Assembly (NCBI GenBank): GCA_016931325.1
Contig: JAFGFC010000013.1
Coordinates: 1-43,546, forward strand
Length of the DNA: 43,546 nucleotides
Reading direction: 5' to 3'
Origin: Spirochaetota bacterium
GTDB lineage: Bacteria; Spirochaetota; JAHITG01; JAFGFC01
Shown: in pieces, positions 1 through 8,517 of the stretch
Numbering within the stretch: the stretch's first letter is position 1
Layout: every line of letters begins with the position of its first letter
The notes under the pieces: generated by a model
Seen by the model: the letters and a program-made list of their open reading frames with translations, nothing else
The model's database searches: none
What the model was told of the DNA's origin: nothing
Program-made: the position numbers and the translations under genes

Positions 1-1
1 A

Positions 2-859
2 ATATTCATTTATAATAACAGTAATAAAAACTTTTCAGAGTTTAAAAAAGGTGTCGAAGGTAAAACATTCGGTACCGACCACTGGTTTGCGGCTTTTTTG
101 GAAAAGAACAAGCAGATACTGGAAAAAGACATGATCTTGTTCGACCCGCAATATACCCATATTAAAAGGAACGGACTGGGTGTCTTTCATCGATTAAAAG
201 CAGAGGTTTGTGTCCCCTTTGTGGTCAATTACCGGCTTGTCGGCTTTATGTTTTTGGGAAAAAAGGTAAACCTGAAACATTATACACTGGAAGACCTGGA
301 TTTCTTGAGGATGCTGTCCAGTCCCATTGCCATCGCGGTCAATAATTCCATTACCTATAATATGGCCATAACGGATTCTTTGACAGGGCTGTATAACAGG
401 AACTTTCTTTTCTTTGTACTGGAGAAAGAGGTCAATAAATGCCAGAGGTACAACAGCCCGTTATCACTTCTTTTTGTTGATCTGGACTATCTCAAAAAAT
501 TGAATGATGTTCACGGACACAAAATAGGTGATGCCTGTCTTCAGGAGCTGGCGGAGCAGATAAAAAAGGCCACACGGGATTCTGATATTGGAGCCAGATA
601 TGGAGGGGATGAATTTGTGGTGGTTATGCCCAACACCGGGATAGAGGGGGCTAAAGCCGCCTCAAACCGGCTTCTCACTTCCATTAAAGAAAGGACTCTT
701 AAATGCAATGGGAAAAAGATAAAATTTTCTGTCAGTATCGGTGTCACCCAGTACAATTTACAGTACCGGGATTACAATCAATTACTGGTGCAGGCTGACA
801 AGGCCCTGTATAAAGCGAAAGCCAGGGGACGGAACAGGATAGAACTTTTAGATATTTAA
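2..859 (+). CDS. GAF-GGDEF diguanylate cyclase, 5' end outside window
   Basis: The reading frame is open from base 2 with no stop upstream of the track's TTG start, so this is the 3' part of a longer gene cut by the window edge. The N-terminal part looks like the end of a GAF sensor domain. A complete GGDEF domain follows: the DSLTGLYNR entry motif, the metal-binding Asp region (LLFVDLDYLK), and an intact GGDEF active-site loop. An RxxD inhibitory site (RDSD) sits exactly five residues before GGDEF, the normal position for product feedback by c-di-GMP. The product should make c-di-GMP from two GTP in the cytoplasm. Two PilZ proteins in this window (5607, 32214) are possible receptors for the same messenger. 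Confidence 0.93.
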   Translation: MFIYNNSNKNFSEFKKGVEGKTFGTDHWFAAFLEKNKQILEKDMILFDPQYTHIKRNGLGVFHRLKAEVCVPFVVNYRLVGFMFLGKKVNLKHYTLEDLDFLRMLSSPIAIAVNNSITYNMAITDSLTGLYNRNFLFFVLEKEVNKCQRYNSPLSLLFVDLDYLKKLNDVHGHKIGDACLQELAEQIKKATRDSDIGARYGGDEFVVVMPNTGIEGAKAASNRLLTSIKERTLKCNGKKIKFSVSIGVTQYNLQYRDYNQLLVQADKALYKAKARGRNRIELLDI

Positions 860-870
860 GGGACAGTGAT

Positions 871-1014
871 ATGAAAATGGTAATAGCCTGCCTTGTCTGT
901 ATCGGATTAGCTCTCAGCGTGGCTCTTATTATAAATTCAGGTAAAATGGATAATAAACGTTCGACGTTCTCGATGAAAGGAGGTTTTTATGAAAAAGAAT
1001 GTAGGTCCGGTTGA
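871..1014 (+). CDS. possible 47-residue single-span membrane peptide
   Basis: A short ATG frame starts 11 bases after the GGDEF gene and is preceded by AAGGGA. It encodes a hydrophobic segment of about 20 residues (VIACLVCIGLALSVALII) and then a short polar tail. It overlaps the start of the DUF2892 gene by 26 bases in another frame. The hydrophobic run supports a small membrane protein, but the overlap and weak ribosome site leave it doubtful. Confidence 0.28.
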   Translation: MKMVIACLVCIGLALSVALIINSGKMDNKRSTFSMKGGFYEKECRSG

Positions 1015-1201
1015 CCGTATCATCAGATTGATCCTGGCTTTGATATTCGGGATCCTTTACTTTACAGGTTCAGTAACAGGGATAGGGGGTCTTGTTTTAC
1101 TTGTGCTGGGGATCATCTTCCTTTTCACGTCCATTGTAAATTCGTGTCTGATCTATACGCTTTTGGGGATATCGACTGCTAAAAAATCAAAGAAAAAGTA
1201 G
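989..1201 (+). CDS. DUF2892 (YgaP-like) inner-membrane protein
   Basis: Seventy residues with the DUF2892 pattern: N-terminal NVGPVDRIIRLI, two membrane spans (about residues 13-28 and 33-50), and a closing CLIYTLLGIST before a basic tail. Members are small inner-membrane proteins, alone or fused to rhodanese domains; their role is unclear. A strong AAAGGAGG site lies 5 bases before the ATG. The stop codon is one base from the stop of the converging WD40-caspase gene. Confidence 0.85.
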   Translation: MKKNVGPVDRIIRLILALIFGILYFTGSVTGIGGLVLLVLGIIFLFTSIVNSCLIYTLLGISTAKKSKKK

Positions 1202-1202
1202 A

Positions 1203-4200
1203 TCATTTGCTTTTTACAAGAGGAAAGTGGAACCTTAAATAGATATTATCCCTGTCCACTGTGGGATGCTGAAGATCATGACTGAACCGGCTTACCGCAT
1301 GAGAGACATAATCCCGTATCTCATCGATGGACAGTATATTGTCATTATTTATATCACCAATATCACTGGTCAGACATCTTATGATCTCTTCTGTAAAAAG
1401 ACCATTTTGCAGCTCATCACTTTCAAAGGATAGTTCCTGACCCCTGGAAGAAGAAAAAACAATGGCACCGGACCTTCGAACAAGGTCATTATAGATAAAC
1501 CGGTCTTTCTGTATCGAATACCCCTGTGATGTTTTTTTCAATGAGCCCAAGGCTATCGAACGGGCCTGTAAACCCCGGCTCCCGGCGCGGGTATAGTATA
1601 TTTTTTGCATGTCGTCTTCCATCTCACCCGATTCACAGGTATCCATAAGGAAGAGCTTGTTACGAGGGGTAATGTTATACAACAGGTCTTCAATAAAATC
1701 AAATCGGGCTCCTTTTGCAAGGTTGCTCAGGGTCGTATCATAGGTAATATAGTAATAGCTGCGAGTGATATCCCTGTCATAAACGCCGTGACCGGCAATG
1801 AAGAGAACGAGTGTATCATCCACCTGAGCGTTATCAAGAAAAGATCTTGCCTTTTTAATATTATCACAGGTCACGTCACTGTTGGTGAACGCTTTGACAT
1901 AAATATTCTTAAAATAGGGTTTCATTTTTAAAAAGATATGAGCCAGGTCCATCACATCCTTATGGGCGTATCGGAGATTTAAAAAAGGATCCTGATAGTG
2001 AGAGGCGCCGAAACCCAGAAAATAAAGACTGTTCTTCTCTTTTTTATCATACTGGGCAAAGGTCAAAGCCCTGAATGATTCGGCTCCTTTCACGTTGATG
2101 CATGAGACCTCGATCTTGTTCTTTCCGTTTGACAGTTCAAAGGTTTCTGAAAGATCGTTCTTTTTCCCCTTTGTTCTTTTCCCGAAAAGCCCGTACAGGG
2201 GGACATCATTGATAAAAATATTATAATTATTGAGATCATATTGACTGTCTTCCAGTTTGAATTCAAGCGTTATGAGTTTTCCTTTCTGTTTTGTATTGAT
2301 GATCCTGGCCCGAGGGATATGTAATTGGCTCAAGAGATTCTTTTCCTGCAACCCCATTTTATTCAGCCTTTTCTTGTAACGGTTATAGAAATGAAAGATC
2401 AATTTTTTATCATGAAAACCTATGGTTTCCAGCAGAATATCCGGGCGATTAAATTTAACGGCAAACTGATCAATGCTGAAAGCCTCCATCCCTTTGACCA
2501 TGGCGATAAGATCTCCACCCCTGGTGGAACAGTCAAAATAACCTTCCTGGTTATAAACGACCCATTCCCGGCCACTGGATAGAAAAATAATATGACGACC
2601 AGTTGAGATGTTCCAGAGCCTGACGGTTGTGTCTTCACTTCCGCTGCACAGATACCGGCCGTCAGGTGAAAAATCAATGGAATTGACCCTGTCAAAATGG
2701 CCCGTGAAGGTCTTTATCAGTTCTCCGTTAATACGGAAGAGTTTAATCACATTCCCGCTTGTAAAAGCGATATAATGACTGTCTGGCGAAAAGCATATTT
2801 TGCCTATGACAAAGACAAAATCAGTTTTAAAAGAGCGGATCAGATTCCCTTTCCTGTCCCACAATTTAACCGTGTTATCATTGCCACCTGTAGCAAAATA
2901 TTTTCCATCAGGGGAGAAGGTGATGTCGTAGATGATGCCATATTTCCCGTGAGCCTGAAAAGCCTTTTTAAGACCACCTTCTTTGTTCCATAATCTTATT
3001 TCTCTGTCATAACCGGCGCTTACAATATATTCTCCCAATGGATCAAAGCAGACATTAGCAATACCGGCTTGATGACCCCTGTAGACTTTGATCAATCTGG
3101 CGTTAATATCCCACAGCTTGATGCTATGGTCATTTCCACCGGTCAAAATATATTGCCCATCATCCGAGATCTTAAGACAGGTGAAATTTTTTTGATCAGG
3201 GACATCAATGATCCTTTCTCCTTCCCTGTTAAATAAAATAAGATGTTCTCCGACAGCGGCAATATATTTCCCATCAGGAGAAAAAGCCATCTGTTTGATG
3301 AAATTTGTATTATCCTCTATCGCATTATCCAATTTTCCATTCACATTCCAGAGATCGATCGTTCTGTTCCAGCCGCCGCATACGATATATTTCCCGTCAG
3401 GTGAAAAGCTGACACTATGTATGCCTTCCCTTTTTCTTTTCCTGATATCAATGGATTTAACCAGGTGGCCTTTCCTATCCCAGATCCTGATGGCGCGATG
3501 TGTCGGAGAATCATCACCCATGGTGATCAGGTGCCGGCCATCATGAGAGAAACTGGCATTGAAAGCAATATCCTCATAGGCTTTAAAGGAAAGGACAAGC
3601 GAGCCGTCAACCGTATAGAGCATAACATGATTCTGACTTATTCCCATGAGGTATTGGCTGTCTTTTGAGAACCGGATGATCCAGATCGATCGTTCTGTAG
3701 GTATGGTCCTTACGAGTTCGCCTTTCCTGTCCCAGACTTTGATCAATTTGCCCCCTGTTTCTGTTACCAGTCTGGGTTTGAGATTGGAAAAGATCAACGT
3801 TCCCGGCATATGTTCCCTTTCACTGGAGGCGATATACTTTCCATCCGGTGAGAAAGCCAGGGAAGTGATAACACCGGTATGCGCCTGGATCTTTTTCAAA
3901 CTGTCTTCTTCAATATCATAGAGACCTATCGTGTTATCGCTGGCATAGATGAAAGCCCGCGTCATGCCGCCGCCGCTGGGTACGGCCAACTGCTTATTAT
4001 CCGGTGAAACAGCGATCTCTCTGACAAAGTAGTAAGGATTCTGAAACGCGGTCTCATCAATGATTATTTTTTTCAAAAGTTTACCTTGAAGGTCCCATTT
4101 CTTGATACTGCGGCTGGCCGTAAAGATATATTTCCCGTCGAAGGAAAAGAGAACGCGCGTTACTTTGTTATTATCATACGCTTTAAAGGTCCTTATGAGA

Positions 4201-4547
4201 TCCCCATAAACATTCCACAGTTTTACCTGGCCGTTCAACCCCCCGCAGGCTATTGTTCTGCCATCAGGAGAGATATCAAGGGATTGGACACGCTCTTTCA
4301 TTTCCAGTGTACGGATCAGTTTTCCGTCAAGCGACCAGATTTTGACAGTATTATCATAACTCCCTGTGACAATAAATTTATTGTTAAAAGCGAATTTCGT
4401 GGAAATGATCCAATCGTTGTGACCGTTCTGGATCACGCATTTAAAAGGATAGTCCTTGCCTTCCTGCGCCTCCGTATGAACAGACTGAATAGAAAAGACA
4501 ACAAACGGCAGGATAAAAACAATGATGCAAGTGATTCTTTTTCTCAT
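1203..4547 (-). CDS. exported WD40-repeat caspase-family protease with EF-hand-like tail
   Basis: 1114 residues. A Sec signal peptide (about residues 1-27) is followed by about 14 WD40-type repeats, most containing FSPDGKY or a variant and a closing LWD/IWD, enough for two seven-bladed propellers. A linker with the REWVVYNQEGYFDCS pattern typical of bacterial WD40-caspase proteins leads into an Ig-like stretch. The C14 caspase/metacaspase domain has both catalytic residues: His in FIAGHGV (about 919) and Cys in MDTCESGE (about 970). Near residue 1070 lies an EF-hand-like loop (DINNDNILSIDEI), which may bind calcium as in metacaspases. An AAAGGA site precedes the ATG. Predicted periplasmic or surface; the substrate is unknown. 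It is divergent from the lipoprotein gene at 4695. Confidence 0.9.
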   Translation of the reverse strand: MRKRITCIIVFILPFVVFSIQSVHTEAQEGKDYPFKCVIQNGHNDWIISTKFAFNNKFIVTGSYDNTVKIWSLDGKLIRTLEMKERVQSLDISPDGRTIACGGLNGQVKLWNVYGDLIRTFKAYDNNKVTRVLFSFDGKYIFTASRSIKKWDLQGKLLKKIIIDETAFQNPYYFVREIAVSPDNKQLAVPSGGGMTRAFIYASDNTIGLYDIEEDSLKKIQAHTGVITSLAFSPDGKYIASSEREHMPGTLIFSNLKPRLVTETGGKLIKVWDRKGELVRTIPTERSIWIIRFSKDSQYLMGISQNHVMLYTVDGSLVLSFKAYEDIAFNASFSHDGRHLITMGDDSPTHRAIRIWDRKGHLVKSIDIRKRKREGIHSVSFSPDGKYIVCGGWNRTIDLWNVNGKLDNAIEDNTNFIKQMAFSPDGKYIAAVGEHLILFNREGERIIDVPDQKNFTCLKISDDGQYILTGGNDHSIKLWDINARLIKVYRGHQAGIANVCFDPLGEYIVSAGYDREIRLWNKEGGLKKAFQAHGKYGIIYDITFSPDGKYFATGGNDNTVKLWDRKGNLIRSFKTDFVFVIGKICFSPDSHYIAFTSGNVIKLFRINGELIKTFTGHFDRVNSIDFSPDGRYLCSGSEDTTVRLWNISTGRHIIFLSSGREWVVYNQEGYFDCSTRGGDLIAMVKGMEAFSIDQFAVKFNRPDILLETIGFHDKKLIFHFYNRYKKRLNKMGLQEKNLLSQLHIPRARIINTKQKGKLITLEFKLEDSQYDLNNYNIFINDVPLYGLFGKRTKGKKNDLSETFELSNGKNKIEVSCINVKGAESFRALTFAQYDKKEKNSLYFLGFGASHYQDPFLNLRYAHKDVMDLAHIFLKMKPYFKNIYVKAFTNSDVTCDNIKKARSFLDNAQVDDTLVLFIAGHGVYDRDITRSYYYITYDTTLSNLAKGARFDFIEDLLYNITPRNKLFLMDTCESGEMEDDMQKIYYTRAGSRGLQARSIALGSLKKTSQGYSIQKDRFIYNDLVRRSGAIVFSSSRGQELSFESDELQNGLFTEEIIRCLTSDIGDINNDNILSIDEIRDYVSHAVSRFSHDLQHPTVDRDNIYLRFHFPLVKSK

Positions 4548-4566
4548 GGATCAGTCCTTTTGTAAT

Positions 4567-4594
4567 AGTATACCAAAAAATTGTGATTTATCAA
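4567..4594 (-). promoter_or_regulatory. promoter of the WD40-caspase gene
   Basis: On the minus strand: TTGATA, 16 bp, TATACT. The predicted transcript start is about 13 bases before the ATG. Confidence 0.65.
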
Positions 4595-4613
4595 GCCCCT
4601 TTTAAATAAATAG

Positions 4614-4641
4614 TGGCAAAGAATAATAATTATAGTATATT
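4614..4641 (+). promoter_or_regulatory. candidate promoter of the lipoprotein gene at 4695
   Basis: TGGCAA, 16 bp, TATATT. The -35 box is weak but the spacing matches the rest of the window. It stands back to back with the minus-strand promoter, 19 bp between the -35 boxes. Confidence 0.42.
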
Positions 4642-4694
4642 ACATAAAACGGTATATCGAGAAAGTATCAAATAGGAGCAAATTGAAAATTTAA

Positions 4695-5528
4695 ATGAAA
4701 ACCAGAGTTATCATTGTACAGACGGCTTTTTTTATTTTGATCACGATTGTCTTGTTCCATTGTGCGACCAGAGAAGGGTCAATGATCAATAATAAGAGAG
4801 ATCCCCGGAAGGCCGCTCTTTTATATTCTGAATCACAAAAGTTATTTGCCAGAATGAACAGCTGGACAGGCGGGCCTCTTGTTTATGAGCAAAAAGTCCT
4901 GGACCTTCAAGCGATTATAAATGAGAACGTGATGGATTGTGAACTGATCTCCGAAGAGGATATCCAAAAAGGAGAATTAACCCGATACAGGGCTTTATAT
5001 ATTGTTGATACTCTGGCGTTAATGCAAAAGAGTGTTGATAAGATCATAGAGTTTGTTCAGAACGGTGGATTTCTCGTGGCCCTGGGGGATTTTGGGAGAA
5101 ATATTGACGGGTTCTGGAAACAGCCCTGGGATTTTCAGAGTGTTTTTGGCCTGACCCCTCTGGCTATAGACAGGTGGGGAACCAGTGTGTCTGATAATAC
5201 AAATATTTTTCAAAAGGCAGATTTAAAAAAGAATGAGCCCCTCATCCAGGGTCTGAAAGACATTATCCATTTCGGCAGAGGTACAAAAGTATGCTGGGTC
5301 ACTGTTCCTGACAAAGCCGTCTCAGTAGCCTTTTTCCCTTCCTATTTATCCACCGTGTCAGAAAAAACGCAATTAATAAAAGAACAGATCTCTGCCCTGT
5401 CCTTGAATCAATTCGGCAAAGGGTCAGCTGTCTTTTTTTCTGCTCTGCCGGGTGGCAGAAGGGAACCGTTTACGGATGATATAAAAAAAGTCATCAGCAA
5501 TACGAGGTATTACATTATTGAGCCTTAG
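4695..5528 (+). CDS. lipoprotein with class I glutamine-amidotransferase-like fold
   Basis: 277 residues. The N-terminus is a hydrophobic signal ending at Cys (IVLFHC), a loose lipobox, so probably a lipoprotein. The body has segments like the beta-galactosidase trimerisation / GATase1-like fold: RALYIVDTLALM, IIEFVQNGGFLVALGDFGRN, and a late GKGSAVFFSALPGG strand. I see no clear Cys-His-Glu catalytic triad, so it is more likely binding or structural than an amidotransferase. An AGGAG sits 15 bases before the ATG, further than usual; the in-frame TTG nearer to it leads straight to a stop. The family assignment is from memory of fold patterns and is moderate. Confidence 0.6.
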   Translation: MKTRVIIVQTAFFILITIVLFHCATREGSMINNKRDPRKAALLYSESQKLFARMNSWTGGPLVYEQKVLDLQAIINENVMDCELISEEDIQKGELTRYRALYIVDTLALMQKSVDKIIEFVQNGGFLVALGDFGRNIDGFWKQPWDFQSVFGLTPLAIDRWGTSVSDNTNIFQKADLKKNEPLIQGLKDIIHFGRGTKVCWVTVPDKAVSVAFFPSYLSTVSEKTQLIKEQISALSLNQFGKGSAVFFSALPGGRREPFTDDIKKVISNTRYYIIEP

Positions 5529-5550
5529 ATCGTTTGCCTTAAAAATGTCG

Positions 5551-5578
5551 TTGACTTTTAGATGATTTTATATAATAT
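5551..5578 (+). promoter_or_regulatory. promoter of the PilZ gene at 5607
   Basis: TTGACT, 16 bp, TAATAT. The overlapping TATAAT at 5571 would need a 14-bp spacer, so TAATAT is preferred. Confidence 0.65.
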
Positions 5579-5606
5579 AGAAAGAAATTTTTATTAGAGG
5601 TCAAAT

Positions 5607-5957
5607 ATGAGTGAAGAGCAGCACGCAGAAAAACGCAAGTACATTCGACTTCCCGGTGATTTTCCGGTATGGTACCAGACGATTCAGGAAGATGATATCT
5701 CTTTCGGTAAACCTCCTTCAAAGAATATCAGCGCAGGGGGTATATGCCTTCAAATGGAGGAAGGGGAGCCTGTAGGAACACGTATCCATCTCAAATTCAA
5801 TATTCCGGGATATGAGAAAAAGATTGAAGCCAAGGGAAAAGTGGTATGGATGAAAAGAGTGGAAACAGGCAAGTTTGAACTGGGCATTGAATTTTATGAA
5901 ATAAACCAGGAAGATATGGATGCTATCAATCAGCTGGCCAAAAGCATGGATTTATAG
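5607..5957 (+). CDS. single-domain PilZ protein
   Basis: 116 residues, almost entirely one PilZ domain. Both c-di-GMP-contacting motifs are intact: RKYIR (RxxxR) near residue 12 and NISAGGI (N/DxSxxG) near residue 42, followed by the usual beta strands (VVWMKR, FELGIEFYEI). It should be a cytoplasmic c-di-GMP receptor with no attached output domain, so it would act by binding a partner. AGAGGT precedes the ATG. Its 3' end overlaps the end of the converging MBL-cNMP gene by 6 bases. Confidence 0.92.
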   Translation: MSEEQHAEKRKYIRLPGDFPVWYQTIQEDDISFGKPPSKNISAGGICLQMEEGEPVGTRIHLKFNIPGYEKKIEAKGKVVWMKRVETGKFELGIEFYEINQEDMDAINQLAKSMDL

Positions 5958-8387
5958 TCTTTCTTTCGTGATCCTGTGATACATATTTTTTATCATTTCC
6001 AATCCCATGGCAATACCGGGATATTCTGAAACGATCTGCTGAAATATATCTTTTTCAATACTGATAATGTCAGCATAATCCGATTTGACGATTACATCGG
6101 CTGTTCTTTTTGTTTTTTCGATCAAGGCGATTTCACCAAAGGGATCACCGGAGCCTATCTCATTGATCAATTTTTCCCTGCCGTCTTTATCACGGGCTAT
6201 GATATCCAGAACGCCGTACTTTGTGATATGAAATTTATCACCTATTTCACCATGGCGGATGATATAGTCGCCTTTTTTATATCGTTTCTGTACAAATAGG
6301 GAAGAAAGGGCATTGATCTCCCGTTCTTTTAACATTTTAAAGAAGGAGATTTTCGAAAGCAAAGGCCGGTTGTCAACGATATTCTGGAATACATCCAGGA
6401 TCTGGTCTTTGTATTGATCGAATTTATTTTCTGATAAAGATAATAGTTCGACATTGGTCCTGGCGTAGGCCGTCGCATTTCGGGTTTTATTTTTATTAAA
6501 GAAAGCCATCTCTCCGAAATAGTCCCCTTTCCCCAGATATATCTTTCTGCCGTCAGGGATCTGGATCTCCACTTCACCCGTGTGGATGATATAGAATTTT
6601 CTGGCTGTATCACCCATGCTGAGAATGACCTGTCCTTCCATGAATTGTTCTTTTTTTGATCCTTCCATGATCTCCAGTTTCTGTTCCTGAGTTAATTTCC
6701 TGAAAAGCGGAACATCGTCCAGCTGCTTGGCCAGCCTTCTATATTGTTCAACCTGATCGGTTTTGACAAAAATGATCTCCTCGCCTTTTTGGGCCTGGTG
6801 TATAGGGGTGCCTTCAGGTAATTCATGTGTATGGATAGCGATGATCTTTTTTTGCGTCTCTTCCGGTAATTGTAAAAGATTTTTTACATCCGTGTGGATA
6901 CCTCCGCCGGCATCATGGATAATGCAGTCACTCTCCCATATAAAATGAAGAATGGAATCAGCCCTTTTTCTGGACAGCTTTCGCTCGCTGACGAGTTGTT
7001 CAATATAATTCGGGTTATAATTTGTATCCCCTGAATAAGCGATCGATCTTTTAATCCCTTTTTCTTTATCAATATAGGTCACTATAAATTGAAGTGTGGG
7101 AATGGCATGAAACGCATAATCTATCTGTATCCTGGTTTTTGCGTTCAAAAAGAATTCCTTGCCCAATTTTAATTCTTTAAACTGGATCATTTTCTCGATC
7201 TGTTTTTCCTCCCATCCCGTAATGGCTTTGACCTTTTTTAAAAAGCAGTTAAAAATGATCCGGGAGGTCAATACGGTAATGACCCGTCCGCTCAGTATCT
7301 GTTCCAGGATGCCGTCGTCATGATCGGAATGAACATGGGTCAATAAGATATACTTTATATCATCGCGGTTGATCCTTTTCCGGTCGAGATACTGGGGAAG
7401 ATTCGTCAGAGGATCGACCACCATCCCGGTTCCCTCCCCAATCCAGATAATAAAGCTGGATGTCAGCCGCTCCGGATCAAATCCAGTACTGGGATCAAAA
7501 AAATAAACCCCGAACTCGGCCTCTTTACCGGGTTCCTGAAGGCTGAATGATTCATCGATATCAATGGGTTCCCATTCTGTGAGATCGATATACCCCAGTT
7601 TTTTATTATTTTCCTTGATAACAAAATATTCAAGATCTTTTTTGGCGGTTATTTCAACACCCTTGATCTGGATCCTGTTATCCTTGAATACGTGGATTTC
7701 AATATAATCAGCAAGAACCGCAGGTCTTGTACGACCGTCTTTTCCCTTTATCGGGACGGAGAAAAGTTTCAACTCATTATAGAATTCCATGGCTCTTTTC
7801 TCTTCCCAGCCGGAGGCTTTAAACTGCTCCAGAGTCGGGCCAAATATCTCCTCGGAAGCAATGGTTTGAACTCTCTGTTCAAGATCTTTATTCATACACA
7901 GGAAGGTGGTTTTCTGACCCCTATGGAGGAAAAAATTTTCAAAAACAGGAAAGGCAATGTCAATATAATTGATGCCATTATAGAATGTCGTGGGGGTTAT
8001 CACATAATACTGGGCGGCAGGTTGTTTATTCCTGGCAGCGGCTTTAACGGTATGAGGAGGTACCCTGAACTGGATCATCCCGCAGGATTTTGTGTTGATC
8101 CGAAGGCTATTCGGTTCTATCTTGAAAATAGGCTGTCTGGACATACGGAATGTATCTTTCTCTTCTGCGGTACACTGGATATTAAAATCCAGGCCAATGT
8201 TTCTCAGCCACATATCCAGCTCAAAATCTTTAAAAGGAGAGTCTGATTTCAGGATAGAATCAAGGTTCTTTATGGCGGCTTCTGAGAGAGACCGATTGTT
8301 TATTATTTTTTCCTGGATAACAGGCAAAACATCGGCATCGATCTTTATGTTTTTTATTGATTCTATGTATCGAAGAAAATCGTCCAT
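5952..8387 (-). CDS. metallo-beta-lactamase-fold protein with two C-terminal cyclic-nucleotide-binding domains
   Basis: 811 residues, no signal peptide, so cytoplasmic. The first 300 or so residues are of unknown fold. An MBL-fold hydrolase follows with HVHSDH (HxHxDH, about 349-354), an Asp in YSGDTNYN and a late His in IHTHELPEG, so the dinuclear metal site looks complete. Two cNMP-binding domains follow (about 560-670 and 680-800), with phosphate-binding cassettes YFGEMAFFNKNKTRNATAY and PFGEIALIEKTKRTADVI, both retaining the Glu and Arg that hold cAMP or cGMP. The likely role is a hydrolase, of unknown substrate, gated by cyclic nucleotide. It is divergent from an adenylate cyclase. There is no SD site before the ATG, and the promoter places the transcript start about 3 bases upstream. 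Confidence 0.92.
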   Translation of the reverse strand: MDDFLRYIESIKNIKIDADVLPVIQEKIINNRSLSEAAIKNLDSILKSDSPFKDFELDMWLRNIGLDFNIQCTAEEKDTFRMSRQPIFKIEPNSLRINTKSCGMIQFRVPPHTVKAAARNKQPAAQYYVITPTTFYNGINYIDIAFPVFENFFLHRGQKTTFLCMNKDLEQRVQTIASEEIFGPTLEQFKASGWEEKRAMEFYNELKLFSVPIKGKDGRTRPAVLADYIEIHVFKDNRIQIKGVEITAKKDLEYFVIKENNKKLGYIDLTEWEPIDIDESFSLQEPGKEAEFGVYFFDPSTGFDPERLTSSFIIWIGEGTGMVVDPLTNLPQYLDRKRINRDDIKYILLTHVHSDHDDGILEQILSGRVITVLTSRIIFNCFLKKVKAITGWEEKQIEKMIQFKELKLGKEFFLNAKTRIQIDYAFHAIPTLQFIVTYIDKEKGIKRSIAYSGDTNYNPNYIEQLVSERKLSRKRADSILHFIWESDCIIHDAGGGIHTDVKNLLQLPEETQKKIIAIHTHELPEGTPIHQAQKGEEIIFVKTDQVEQYRRLAKQLDDVPLFRKLTQEQKLEIMEGSKKEQFMEGQVILSMGDTARKFYIIHTGEVEIQIPDGRKIYLGKGDYFGEMAFFNKNKTRNATAYARTNVELLSLSENKFDQYKDQILDVFQNIVDNRPLLSKISFFKMLKEREINALSSLFVQKRYKKGDYIIRHGEIGDKFHITKYGVLDIIARDKDGREKLINEIGSGDPFGEIALIEKTKRTADVIVKSDYADIISIEKDIFQQIVSEYPGIAMGLEMIKNMYHRITKERL

Positions 8388-8396
8388 GGTTTATTA

Positions 8397-8424
8397 ATAT
8401 TACCCTGTCAGCCGAAAAAGTCAA
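8397..8424 (-). promoter_or_regulatory. promoter of the MBL-cNMP gene, leaderless type
   Basis: Minus strand: TTGACT, 16 bp, TAATAT. The -10 box ends 9 bases before the ATG, so the expected transcript start is almost at the start codon. Confidence 0.68.
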
Positions 8425-8433
8425 GATTTTCCT

Positions 8434-8461
8434 TTGACTTGAAATATTATACATGTATATT
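8434..8461 (+). promoter_or_regulatory. promoter of the adenylate cyclase gene
   Basis: TTGACT, 16 bp, TATATT. Its -35 box is 9 bp from the -35 box of the divergent promoter. Confidence 0.7.
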
Positions 8462-8517
8462 TTCTTATATCCATCCAACCCGTAAGAATCTTACAAATCT
8501 TAACACAGGAGTGTGGT

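Noticed and set aside
7692-8397. Plus-strand ORFs of 184 and 101 residues opposite the MBL-cNMP gene
   Set aside because: No ribosome site or domain, and they lie wholly within a clear coding region.
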